64,000 nt of DNA from JACJXW01 sp964418125 (GTDB taxonomy: Bacteria; Bacteroidota; Bacteroidia; Chitinophagales; Saprospiraceae): the NCBI GenBank assembly GCA_964418125.1, contig CAYQKY010000002.1:62001-126000 (forward strand), given 5' to 3'. This document shows positions 35,760 to 43,875 of this stretch, piece by piece. The notes below the pieces were generated by a model. The model was not told the DNA's origin. It ran no database searches and was given only the letters and a program-made list of their open reading frames with translations. Position numbers and translations under genes: made by a program. How positions within the stretch are numbered: position 1 is the stretch's first letter; every line of letters begins with the position of its first letter.

Positions 35760-36359
35760 TTATTTTTGATTCAGGTAATATAATTCGAAAAGTATATTAT
35801 TGGGTTTTTTATTGCGATGCACTTCTTTTAATTCAATAGTTGAGTTTAATCTATCCACTCTTAACACTTCAAAGTTTGATTTTGACTTAAACAATACTTC
35901 ATCTTCATGTTTTTTCCCAGTTAATGGGGCAATGAATTTACCGGAACTGTTTGAACGAGTCTCTATTCTTAGGTAGAAGTTTCTATCTGGCCACTTATTT
36001 TTCGATGACCCTAAAAAGTTTGGGAATTGTACTACTTTACCAATTTTCTTTTCAAACCAAGCATAAATTTCTTCCTCATCTGAATAAACACCAAAGTCCA
36101 CATAGACTACAGAATTTTCGTAAGGTTCTACCTTGTCAAGAGCATAATTCAGTTCTTGCTCTTTCTTTAAATCCTGTTCAAGTGTTGTCTTGTTTCTTAG
36201 TTTTCCATTTATTTCAGAAGCAAATAAATCAGCATAATCACTGATTATTAAGGCTTCTTCAGGGCTTAGGTTATTTAATAAGATTGCACTAGCATATTCA
36301 CTACCTCTATCTTCAATAAGTCTTTTTAACCTATATCCAGAATTTTTTTTGTTCGTCAT
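35760..36359 (-). CDS. ADP-ribosyltransferase-fold protein (exoenzyme-like) beside a caspase-like protease
   Basis: 199 residues from ATG 36359 (ATG 36374 or GTG 36416 would add 5 or 19). The layout matches ADP-ribosyltransferase exoenzymes: an N-terminal helix block (ALIISDYADLFASEINGKLR), VVYV at 84-87, IGKVVQFPNFLGSSK at about 106-120 in place of the STS strand, and a complete ARTT end KFIAPLTGKKHEDEVLF with ExE at Glu152 and Glu154 followed by SNFEVLRV. The arginine normally found in VYR is Val here, so NAD binding may be altered or the protein may be a non-catalytic relative. It follows the caspase gene by about 57 bp on the same strand. Calls rest on motif alignment by eye. Confidence 0.6.
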   Translation of the reverse strand: MTNKKNSGYRLKRLIEDRGSEYASAILLNNLSPEEALIISDYADLFASEINGKLRNKTTLEQDLKKEQELNYALDKVEPYENSVVYVDFGVYSDEEEIYAWFEKKIGKVVQFPNFLGSSKNKWPDRNFYLRIETRSNSSGKFIAPLTGKKHEDEVLFKSKSNFEVLRVDRLNSTIELKEVHRNKKPNNILFELYYLNQK

Positions 36360-36416
36360 AGGAGCTATTTTCATTTTAATTGAGCAATGTAGCTGTCGTT
36401 TGTAATGTAGCTGCAC

Positions 36417-37952
36417 CTAGTCCTTATGATCGTCATGCATTTTTTTTCGCGTCTTGGTTACTAATTTGTGTTCAGTATTAGAGATTTGATTGATAAAGGA
36501 TTCCGCTTTTTTAATAAAGTCCATTAACCTGTAGTCTCTGTTTGTATATAAAAATGCCTTTTCTTTTTTAAGGTTTAATTTGAATAACAACCCATCAATA
36601 GTATGATAATTTAATTCTAATATTCTGTCGTCTTCTTCAAGTCTTCCATTTTCTCTATCTGCTAAATTCTCAAATTGCTCAACTATATCGTCGTAGCTTG
36701 CTGATTTTAATTTGCATTCAAAAAAAATCTGATTAAACTTATATGGGAAAACATCGTCAATATAAGATAGTGTATTGCTTTCATCATCAACCAAAATAAT
36801 ATTCCTAGAAAACAATGCATGTGATGGATAGGATTCAGATTGGGTTACCCTTAATTCATATTCAAAGAAATTGTTATGTATTGTTGCTTTTTCTAATCCA
36901 ATCTCTTTTATAATGTTTTTTCTGCGAAGGTTAAATACGTCCTTAGTTTTTTGATATATTATCTGAATTTCCTCTTCCACATCTTCTTTGAATACCTTTT
37001 GAATAAACTTTTCTCCGGGTTTACTAAATGAGGTTGGAGGGAAATGTGTATTTTCAAAACCGTGTGCATTTTCAACATGTTTAAATTCCCGGTTATAAAT
37101 TTTGGGATCGGATTTTACTAGCGGCAATCTCGGAAATTGTGAATTTATCTTGTCCTCCTTCGGAATCGAAGGGACTTCGTAAATTAAAAAGGAATTCGAT
37201 GCTTTAATGTTGGCTATTGGAGTTTGGGTGCCTCTTATGTCTGTATTCTTAACAATAAAATCTGGTACACTAAGTCTTAGATAGTCTCTAAGTGAAGTAT
37301 CTGTTATGTAATTTCTACTTGTTATCGCTTTCTCCGCCTTTCCACTCAACGCATGTGTTAGATGATACGTCCAAATACCATTTTTAAGGTTATCGTCCGA
37401 ATAAGATTTTTCTCCAGGTGAACAAGAAAGAAAAGTTGCACAATATTCACTTTGGCGAAGGAGGTTATCAAATTCCTCTTGATGGATATTCGAAATTGAG
37501 TCTCGACTTTTTGAATACTCTGCAATTATTTGTGAACAGGTATCTAGAAAGATTAAACTTCTTTTACATTCTGATCTCTCTAAAGGTTCAATTAGCATTT
37601 CCTTCAAGGAGATAGTAGTATCTGAATAGTTCATTGGACTTGTATCATATGCGGAAATTCTATTTGAGCTTCCTTCATAGAATCCATGGCCTACGTAATA
37701 AAATATAAAGCGCTCTTTATCATTTAATTGTCTGATTTCATACTTTATGTCATCCTCAAGAGCTGTCTTTGAAGCATCGCTATCATAGAAAGTTTTGATG
37801 TTTTCTTTTTTTATACCTAGAAAGTCAATTAAGGTTGCCTTGAATTTTTCAGCATCATTAATGGCGTATCTAACTTTAGATATTTTATCAAATCTATAAT
37901 TCTCTATTGCTATAATTATTGCCCTTGTGTTTTCATCAAAAACCTTGTTCAT
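36417..37952 (-). CDS. Caspase-like peptidase (C14) with uncharacterised C-terminal region
   Basis: 511 residues, very AT-rich. The N-terminal caspase domain spans about 8-240 with the catalytic His in FYYVGHGF (His89) and Cys in LIFLDTCSQ (Cys139), followed by the usual CSPGEKSYSDDNLKNGIWTY. Residues 260-511 have no recognised domain. No effector-associated death-like domain is visible. The product would be a cytosolic cysteine protease. Caspase-like proteins in bacteria act in abortive infection and related conflict systems; here the partner is the adjacent ADP-ribosyltransferase-fold gene. The function is inferred. Confidence 0.85.
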   Translation of the reverse strand: MNKVFDENTRAIIIAIENYRFDKISKVRYAINDAEKFKATLIDFLGIKKENIKTFYDSDASKTALEDDIKYEIRQLNDKERFIFYYVGHGFYEGSSNRISAYDTSPMNYSDTTISLKEMLIEPLERSECKRSLIFLDTCSQIIAEYSKSRDSISNIHQEEFDNLLRQSEYCATFLSCSPGEKSYSDDNLKNGIWTYHLTHALSGKAEKAITSRNYITDTSLRDYLRLSVPDFIVKNTDIRGTQTPIANIKASNSFLIYEVPSIPKEDKINSQFPRLPLVKSDPKIYNREFKHVENAHGFENTHFPPTSFSKPGEKFIQKVFKEDVEEEIQIIYQKTKDVFNLRRKNIIKEIGLEKATIHNNFFEYELRVTQSESYPSHALFSRNIILVDDESNTLSYIDDVFPYKFNQIFFECKLKSASYDDIVEQFENLADRENGRLEEDDRILELNYHTIDGLLFKLNLKKEKAFLYTNRDYRLMDFIKKAESFINQISNTEHKLVTKTRKKMHDDHKD

Positions 37953-38392
37953 TGCTATTTTTTTGCATGAAATTACTTTATTTATTCAATACTACAGCTA
38001 ACTATCTGGCTCATACTCTAAGGTTTAGTTTTGGTGCTTTAATTTAACAAGCCGGAAACCTCAATTTCATCTTTACGTAATTGAGTTCAAAAGGTTCCAA
38101 ACTTATATAAATGGATAATTTGGGTAAAAATAGAAAACATTTCACAAGCCGGCTGCAAAAAGCAAATTTACCATGAATAATTTGCTTCTTTTGGCCTGAT
38201 CTGAAAGGAAAAGCCGCAACCCAAGTGAAGGATTTTTCTTTCTCAGAAAAGACCATCTAAGCGGAGATGATAAAATCCCTGTGATCAAGCGGCCAGCGTA
38301 AAGGGGATTTTGTCATCGGAGCTTGCCGCTTTCCTGCCGCCGCAGGCGGCTGGCCGCAATATCAACATATTGCTTACAGCCTTAATGTGTTG
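37953..38392. other. AT-rich upstream region of the caspase gene
   Basis: 440 bp. Most is low-complexity AT. From 38289 the sequence becomes GC-rich with inverted GCGGCCAGC (38289-38297) and GCTGGCCGC (38349-38357) enclosing CCTGCCGCCGCAGGC. No gene is evident. The caspase promoter should be within the first 150 bp above 37952 but no clear motif is seen. Confidence 0.45.
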
Positions 38393-38641
38393 TTACTCCC
38401 CGTCGTATAATTCCGGGTTAAGGCGGTAAAGCCCCTGCCCGGTATCCAGCCAAACGGAGCCGTAACGCTCTCTATCCTCGGCGGCTTCTTCCACATCATC
38501 ATAATAGGCGGGGGTTTTCCCCTGCGGCGTTTCATATTTGGAAAAGATCTCCGTATCCGGGAAAAGCTCGGTGAGTTGCTTTGCTTCTTCTACTGTGAGG
38601 AAAAGAGGTTTATTTATGAGGAATGCCGGCTTTGTACTCAT
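38393..38641 (-). CDS. Small element-type hypothetical protein
   Basis: 82 residues (MSTKPAFLINKPLFLTVEEA to LYRLNPELYDGE), acidic, alpha/beta. Its GC matches the core. It follows the ArdC-like gene on the same strand with a 66-bp gap and resembles accessory proteins often seen beside ArdC in conjugative elements, without known activity. Confidence 0.6.
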   Translation of the reverse strand: MSTKPAFLINKPLFLTVEEAKQLTELFPDTEIFSKYETPQGKTPAYYDDVEEAAEDRERYGSVWLDTGQGLYRLNPELYDGE

Positions 38642-38707
38642 GGTTTGGCTTTGTTTATGGTGGCAAGATAAAAAGGGCAGGGGGCAGGGCTGCCCCCTTT
38701 GGATGCC

Positions 38708-39628
38708 CTAGAAATCTGTTTTCCGGGATTTTCCCAAAATATAGTCTGCGGCTTTCTGTGCCTCGGCGGCTGCTCTGAAAACTAGTTTTTTATCAGCCTT
38801 CAAAACCTTTAGCCAGCCTTGCAAATATGCGGCGCTGTTCTCGGTCAGCTCGTCGTAATTGATGCCCACCTGGGCGGAAAGGAAAGAGGCTCCCATTTCG
38901 GCAATCAGTTCCTCGCGGCTATATTCTGGTGAGCCGAAGGGGTTCAGCTCGGTTATCCCTTCCCGGTTCAGGCGCGACTGATGCCCGGTTGCGTGGGTGA
39001 GTTCATGAAAGAAAGTGCAATAATAATCCTCTGCGGTTTCAAACTGGGCAATGTCCGGCATATTGAGTTTGTCAGAGATCGGGGAATAATAAGCCCGGTT
39101 GGCGTCCTCATAAACATATTCCGGGGCGTTGGGTACGCTCTTTATAATGCGCTCACATTCTTCTATCCGCTCATGTTCCTTTAGCTCAACTTCGGGAATG
39201 TCTATTTCTATCCCTTCCACGTCGGCGATATTGAACACGTTGAAATATTTGAGCATGGGGATTACCTGCACCTCTTCCCCCATACCTTTGAGGGCTACGG
39301 CCTTATCCGGTGCTATAAAATTCTCGTCCTTATCCTTGAATAGAGGCTTATAGAAAAACACCATTTCGGACTTTGCGCCCTTCCTGACCTTCCCGCCTTT
39401 GGCTTTGGCTTGTTTGAAGCTCATAAAATAGGGGATCGGGTGCGGGGTCAGGTTCATTAGAAAGGCGTTAATGCCGGTGTAGATATGCCCGGTTGCATAG
39501 TTACGAGCCAAACCGTAGCGGTTCCAGGTGCAACGCCACGGGGCAACGCCCTTTTCAAGCAATGCAACCATTTTGTTAGTTACTTCCTGATACAGGTCTC
39601 TTTTCTGGGTTCTGCTGTTCTTGGTCAT
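38708..39628 (-). CDS. ardC: ArdC-like anti-restriction protein (ssDNA-binding domain plus zincin)
   Basis: 306 residues from ATG 39628 (MTKNSRTQKRDLYQEVTNKM); the upstream in-frame ATG 39766 passes through a low-quality leader. An N-terminal ArdC DNA-binding domain (about 1-110) carries VAPWRCTW, ARNYATGHIYTGINAFLM and MVFFYKPLFK. The C-terminal metallopeptidase has HELTHATGH near residue 206, the HExxH zinc site. ArdC protects incoming single-stranded DNA from host restriction during conjugation. An AGCGGTT/AACCGCT palindrome lies 31 bp upstream. Confidence 0.88.
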   Translation of the reverse strand: MTKNSRTQKRDLYQEVTNKMVALLEKGVAPWRCTWNRYGLARNYATGHIYTGINAFLMNLTPHPIPYFMSFKQAKAKGGKVRKGAKSEMVFFYKPLFKDKDENFIAPDKAVALKGMGEEVQVIPMLKYFNVFNIADVEGIEIDIPEVELKEHERIEECERIIKSVPNAPEYVYEDANRAYYSPISDKLNMPDIAQFETAEDYYCTFFHELTHATGHQSRLNREGITELNPFGSPEYSREELIAEMGASFLSAQVGINYDELTENSAAYLQGWLKVLKADKKLVFRAAAEAQKAADYILGKSRKTDF

Positions 39629-39659
39629 GGTTTTATCCTTTTTTAAATGTTTGATAATG

Positions 39660-39675
39660 AGCGGTTTCAACCGCT
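39660..39675. promoter_or_regulatory. Palindrome upstream of ardC
   Basis: AGCGGTT and AACCGCT are perfect 7-bp arms with a TC centre, 31 bp before the ardC start. It could be an operator or a leader hairpin. Confidence 0.35.
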
Positions 39676-39842
39676 TACGCCTTCTCGGCGAGAGACAAAG
39701 GGGGAGCAGGCGCAAAGGGGAGGGTTGCAAGATTTCTTGCCCCGGTGTGCACAAATGAGCGTACACAATGTGTTTGAGTGAATGCGGAAAATTGGGATAC
39801 CCTTGCCGCCTGTGGGGGAGTGAGTCCCCCCTGATGATCTTT

Positions 39843-40301
39843 TTAGATCAGCCCTTCATCGGCAAATGAATAATAGCCGCCTTCCGGCGATAAGATCAGG
39901 TGGTCAACTACGAGGATGTCGAGCAGTTCGCCCGCCTTGCATAGTTTCCGGGTCAGGTCAATATCGGCCTGTGAGGGCTTTAAATTGCCGCTTGGGTGGT
40001 TATGGGCCAGGACTATGGAGGCCGCCCGGCCTTTCAGGGCTGCCGCAAATACCAGCTTGGCATCTACTACCGTCCCGGCGATACCTCCCTGGGAAACCCT
40101 ATAACGCCCCATTGCCCGGTTTGAGCGGTCGAGCAGCAGGATGTAAAATTCCTCAAAGAGGTCTATTCCTTCGCTCCAGTTGGACAAAAGCACCATATAG
40201 GCATCACGGGAACAGGTGATTTGCGGCCGGTCTGCCGCCTTTACTTTGCTCTTGTAGGTGAGCTTGATTTCCGTTACCTGAATTGGAATTTTGTAACACA
40301 T
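39843..40301 (-). CDS. RadC/JAB-MPN domain protein
   Basis: 152 residues covering the JAB domain, with HNHPSGNLKPSQAD near 100-113 (HxHx(7)S/TxxD metal site) and IVVDHLIL then YYSFADEGLI. The length matches element-borne RadC-like proteins, which lack the helix-hairpin-helix of chromosomal RadC. The role of such proteins is unknown; they are standard neighbours of ardC and relaxase genes. It lies 214 bp upstream of ardC on the same strand. Confidence 0.88.
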   Translation of the reverse strand: MCYKIPIQVTEIKLTYKSKVKAADRPQITCSRDAYMVLLSNWSEGIDLFEEFYILLLDRSNRAMGRYRVSQGGIAGTVVDAKLVFAAALKGRAASIVLAHNHPSGNLKPSQADIDLTRKLCKAGELLDILVVDHLILSPEGGYYSFADEGLI

Positions 40302-40820
40302 GGTTCTGATTTTTTTGGCTCGTAAGCCGAATTGTTAATAAGGAAAACTCCCTTTCTCCGGGAGCGGAGGTGAACCTCCGGGGCAGTTTTTCTTTTCTGC
40401 CGAATACGTAATTGAGGTTTCCTCCCTTTTTGCGAAGGCATCAGGACTCGGCAGGCGGAGGCGGAAGCAAGGGTGGAGAGGTTATTTTTTATCAGGAGAG
40501 CAGCGGAGGAGAAAAAATCATCCCGGAAAGGGAGGAACGACCAGCCCTTGATGCAGCCGGAGCCTGCGAGTATCTTGCCAAAGCAAAAGAAAGAGGGAGG
40601 TAAGCGCAATTATGGGCAGGGAAAGAAAAAAGGGCAGGCTGGGAGGCAGCACTGAAGCGAGCACATCAATTACCCGATTATTCCCCTGGTTCCTGAACTG
40701 GCGGCGTATTGTTGCCGCAACAATCGTGACAGTTTAGGGGGAGTATGAGGGAAATTGAAACTGAGGGGAGGGGTTTGGTGTTTTGTTGAAAATGATGCCA
40801 GATAGTACTATTTTTAAACT
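40302..40820. other. Non-coding stretch with dyads, possible control or transfer site
   Basis: 519 bp. GGAGGTGAACCTCC near 40364-40377 makes a strong hairpin. ATTGTTG (40708-40714) and CAACAAT (40718-40724) are perfect 7-bp arms around CCG. A short frame from 40612 (MGRERKKGRLGGSTE..., 41 residues) ends over this dyad, but I do not trust it. No gene is certain. Confidence 0.45.
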
Positions 40821-41039
40821 ATGACACAGTTACTTGAACAAATATCAAAGCTTAGCCTGGAGGAAAAGATCGTCCTGGTGGAGAAGATTTGGGATGATAT
40901 TGCCAACAGTTCCGATGCTCAGGAGCTGGTGATTTCCCCTGAGTTGGAAGCCGAACTGGAAAGAAGGTATCAGCTATTGAAGGAAGGCAAAACCGGCCTT
41001 CACTCTTTGGAGGATATTGAAAAAATGAAATTTGGCTGA
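40821..41039 (+). CDS. Addiction-module antitoxin of the ParE-partner (CHP02574-like) type
   Basis: 72 residues (MTQLLEQISKLSLEEKIVLV to LEDIEKMKFG) with the family KLSLEEKIVLVEKIWDDIA start. These small proteins are usually followed at once by a RelE/ParE toxin. Here only about 20 codons of toxin-like sequence follow (AERREYYLEQK, 41034-41095) before a stop, so the antitoxin is orphaned. Confidence 0.8.
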   Translation: MTQLLEQISKLSLEEKIVLVEKIWDDIANSSDAQELVISPELEAELERRYQLLKEGKTGLHSLEDIEKMKFG

Positions 41040-41095
41040 AAGAAGAGAATATTACCTAGAACAGAAAACGGCTTCGAAAATTTACTCTTAAGCCG
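41034..41095 (+). pseudogene. ParE/RelE toxin fragment after the antitoxin
   Basis: A frame opening with TTG inside the antitoxin's end reads LAERREYYLEQKTASKIYS and then stops. AERREYYLEQK is the helix typical of the first third of ParE-like toxins. The rest is missing, so this is a deletion remnant. Confidence 0.45.
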
Positions 41096-41241
41096 CTAAC
41101 AAAATGGCATTATCAGGAAGTATTTTATCTTTAATTTCATCTCTTAAATCCTTCCAGATTTTGTCCAGCTTCCTTTGGAGGTTTACAATGCTTGTCTATT
41201 TTTGAATATGGCATTTGAGGCAATTCTTTAAAAATAAGAGA

Positions 41242-42864
41242 ATGGATGATACCTTTAATATAAGGCGGGAGATACTGGATAATTCCAAATTACTGATAAG
41301 TAAAGGGAAAATAAAAGAGGCCCTCACAGAATTATCAAATCTTAACATGATAAAATATGAGGATCAAATCATGGTTCTCTCCAGCCAGTTTTATAAGGCA
41401 AGTTCAGAATATACAATAGGTATTATTACTAGTGAAGTATATGAAACCAAGTTGAATAAGATTTGCCTTGAATTGTTAGAAATTATAAAGCAAGCAGCTA
41501 TTCAAATCGAGAAAAATCGTCGAGAAAAATCAAGATTGATTTCAGGAAGAAAAATTCACTTTTTTTATCTGTTTTTGATGATTTTTGTTGGGTTCAGTAC
41601 TATCTATTTTTTCCGACTTACTAGAAATAGAGGTTCAGTGAAAAACACGAGTAGTGAATTATCAAGTAAAAAGAAGTCTCATCAGGAGGGTCAAATCATG
41701 GTCCTCATTGCCTCATTTCAATCAAATACTGAAGATGTCTTTTCTAGTAGCTTGATTGCAGCTTTAAGAAAAGAGTTGACTGATAATAATTATTATAAAG
41801 TCGGCAATGCTAACTTTATGTTTGGATCAGTTGATCAGATAAATTATCGAGACAGTATCGAAAGAATGTACTTTAAGGATAATCAAAAGGGAGTGTTTGC
41901 CAGTGGATTATGGAAAAAAGAAGACAAGGTGTTTAATTGTTATATAGATTTATTTAATCTTAAATTGACGATACCAAATTGGCAGACGCCGGAAACGATT
42001 ATATTAAACAATCCGACTGACTTTGGTTTATCGATTAAGAATGGAACAAATTTTCTTGCTAGCTTTATATTAGGGATTGTTAAAACTTATGAAGGTAATA
42101 TAGGCGAGGCTATAGACCTATTCGATAAATTAGAAAACTCCTTAATTGCATCGGAAGATCAGTACGTAAGATCATACATTTTACAATACAAAGGACATTG
42201 TAATACATTACTTGGGAACTATGAAACTGCTAAAGAAAATTATGAAATAGCCAAATCCATAGGGCCACACAAGCTAAAGGAAGTAGTAGCAAAAAACATC
42301 CAAACATTAGCTTACTTAAAAGCTAATGTACCAGAGTATGTTTTAAAACAAGTTTTTACTTCAATCTTGAGGAATGAATTACCAAAGGATGAAGAAAAGT
42401 GGTTTAATGAACAATGCGAAAGCTTTGACCAATATTTGAGTGGGCATTCAAATACTGAAACTAGACGAAAACTATGTGCAACTGTCATAACCCCCCTTTT
42501 ATATTATAGGTATAGATATAGAGGGAATGTAATCGAGGTAGGCGATAAAACAATTGATAAAGAAGGCTTTTACGATAGTAATATAGGTTTTGAAGTAGCA
42601 AGGGAGATTACTATTAGGAAAATAAGAAGTTCCAATTTTTATGAAAGTACGAATGAAAGTCAGATGATTAAAAGTATTCTCAAAATCCATAAGGAGGTAG
42701 ATCAAGTTCTCAAAAATAATGTGTCGTTTTTGGGAAGAGAAATTAATAGGAATCATCCTGACGCACCTGAGATGCTTGATATTATGAAGGAAGAAAATGC
42801 AGAAGCTCGTCAAAAGTTATATCAGAGAAAACTCAAAGAAAGAAACTATGCTGGGAATCAATAA
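41242..42864 (+). CDS. EAD11-like adaptor domain protein with transmembrane helix and TPR-like body
   Basis: 540 residues from ATG 41242; the frame can also be read from TTG 41215. Residues about 8-85 look like an effector-associated domain of the EAD11 kind: SKLLISKGKIKEALTEL, then YEDQIMVLSSQFYKASSEY and LNKICLELLEIIK. One helix follows near 105-128 (IHFFYLFLMIFVGFSTIYFF). The outside or distal part has a strand-rich domain and TPR-like repeats (IKTYEGNIGEAIDLFDKLEN and YKGHCNTLLGNYETAKENYE). EADs recruit effectors by like-with-like contact. No effector domain is fused, so its partner may be encoded elsewhere. The gene is very AT-rich. Confidence 0.6.
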   Translation: MDDTFNIRREILDNSKLLISKGKIKEALTELSNLNMIKYEDQIMVLSSQFYKASSEYTIGIITSEVYETKLNKICLELLEIIKQAAIQIEKNRREKSRLISGRKIHFFYLFLMIFVGFSTIYFFRLTRNRGSVKNTSSELSSKKKSHQEGQIMVLIASFQSNTEDVFSSSLIAALRKELTDNNYYKVGNANFMFGSVDQINYRDSIERMYFKDNQKGVFASGLWKKEDKVFNCYIDLFNLKLTIPNWQTPETIILNNPTDFGLSIKNGTNFLASFILGIVKTYEGNIGEAIDLFDKLENSLIASEDQYVRSYILQYKGHCNTLLGNYETAKENYEIAKSIGPHKLKEVVAKNIQTLAYLKANVPEYVLKQVFTSILRNELPKDEEKWFNEQCESFDQYLSGHSNTETRRKLCATVITPLLYYRYRYRGNVIEVGDKTIDKEGFYDSNIGFEVAREITIRKIRSSNFYESTNESQMIKSILKIHKEVDQVLKNNVSFLGREINRNHPDAPEMLDIMKEENAEARQKLYQRKLKERNYAGNQ

Positions 42865-42909
42865 ACGAAACGTCTTGAGAGTAAGCACTTAACTGACTTG
42901 AGGTGAGGT

Positions 42910-42975
42910 ATCGGCAGGCGTATCCAATCCATTAAAGACGGTACTGTCAAAACCTTTAGCGGGGAAGAATAATAG
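42910..42975 (+). pseudogene. Antitoxin C-terminal fragment
   Basis: RRIQSIKDGTVKTFSGEE, ending in TAATAG, resembles the tail of a small addiction-module antitoxin. It is in the same frame as, and just ahead of, the ParE pseudogene at 42991. Confidence 0.4.
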
Positions 42976-42990
42976 CTTACGCCAAATCCA

Positions 42991-43299
42991 ATGCTTAAAC
43001 TTACCCTCCGGTTCCATGCCTTTGCCCAGGAAGAGATAAGGGATGTCTAACAGTACCATTAAAGCAAAAGCCGGGGCTTGGTGGTGAGTTTTGTGGAAGA
43101 AGTCGACAAGGTTGTCCAGCTAACTCTCGACAACACCGAAATCTACCCTGTCGAGTTTAGGGAAGCCCGGAAGAGAGTTGTAAGAAAGTTCCCCTACAAT
43201 ATTATCTATACCATTCTCAATCTAACAACCATTTATATCATCTCCGTTTTAAACACCGGCCAGGACACAAGCATCTGGAAAAACTGGCTCAAACCCTGA
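42991..43299 (+). pseudogene. ParE/RelE-type toxin inactivated by two in-frame stops
   Basis: From ATG 42991 one frame reads MLKLTLRFHAFAQEEIRDV, stop (43048-43050), QYH, stop (43060-43062), SKSRGLVVSFVEEVDKVVQL and on to a normal toxin end (YPVEFREARKRVVRKFPYNI, SIWKNWLKP). The frame is kept across both TAA codons. Together the pieces match a complete ParE toxin of about 100 residues, so this was a functional gene until two nonsense changes. Confidence 0.7.
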
Positions 43300-43534
43300 T
43301 AAGCCGTTCCCGCCGGAATTACTGCTGCTGAAAAAAAGAACAGACACTGGTACTGAATGAAAGAAAGCCTTTAACAGTAAATACTGATTTCAGTAAATCA
43401 GCCCTTACGGATTTCCGGCTTAGGGATAGGAGTGAGCTGACTGCAAGGAAGAATCCCCAAGGATCGACCGGAAGGGAGTCACGGATCGCCCGGCCAGAAA
43501 GGCAAGCCCATAAAAGCTTCAAAATTTATCGGTC
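43300..43534. other. Non-coding stretch before the RHH gene
   Basis: 235 bp with no convincing frame on either strand. It is mixed-composition sequence following the toxin remnant. Confidence 0.4.
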
Positions 43535-43569
43535 AATGTATGAAAATGTATGACAAATGCTTATATTTG
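43535..43569 (+). promoter_or_regulatory. Promoter with direct-repeat operator for the RHH gene
   Basis: AATGTATGA occurs at 43535-43543 and 43545-43553, one helix turn apart. TATATTTG at 43562-43569 is an exact match to the Bacteroidota -7 element TAnnTTTG. The repeats cover the -33 region, so a repressor bound there would block transcription. A third AATGTATG starts the structured region at 43876. Confidence 0.55.
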
Positions 43570-43620
43570 CACAGTTAATGATTTTGAGCTTATTTCACGC
43601 TATCTGGTGCAGGCAGATAC

Positions 43621-43663
43621 GGCAGGTTTTGTATATTCGCTCATTAACAAGAATATACCTGCC
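43621..43663 (+). promoter_or_regulatory. Leader hairpin just before the RHH start
   Basis: GTATATTC (43631-43638) pairs with GAATATAC (43651-43658), and GGCAG (43621-43625) with CTGCC (43659-43663), with a bulge between. The start codon is 7 bp after the stem and GGAG lies in between, so the hairpin may mask translation. Confidence 0.5.
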
Positions 43664-43669
43664 TGGAGA

Positions 43670-43858
43670 ATGAGCGATAGCAAAAAAACCGGTAAGAGCA
43701 AACAGAAGGGAGTCAAGAAGACGATTTACCTGGACAAAAAAGCCCTTGATAAGATCAAGGTTGAGGCGGATTCCCGTGACCGCTCGGTTTCCTACGTTAT
43801 CAACGACATCCTCAAAAAACACTACGGCCTGGACAAAAAGGATAAGGCTGGTGAATAA
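43670..43858 (+). CDS. Ribbon-helix-helix DNA-binding protein
   Basis: 62 residues from ATG 43670, preceded by GGAG; a longer frame to 43550 runs through the leader hairpin and is unlikely. A lysine-rich start (MSDSKKTGKSKQKGVKK) leads to an RHH core: strand TIYLDKKALDKIKVEA and helices DRSVSYVINDILKKHYGL. RHH proteins of this size serve as antitoxins, partition or relaxosome accessory factors. The repeated AATGTATG sites on both sides suggest self-control and binding at the structured region downstream. Confidence 0.75.
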   Translation: MSDSKKTGKSKQKGVKKTIYLDKKALDKIKVEADSRDRSVSYVINDILKKHYGLDKKDKAGE

Positions 43859-43875
43859 GCCAATCATTTGAAGGG

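Noticed and set aside
38044..38256. 70-codon minus frame before the caspase gene
   Set aside because: Low-complexity AT sequence, no family features and composition like the surrounding non-coding DNA.
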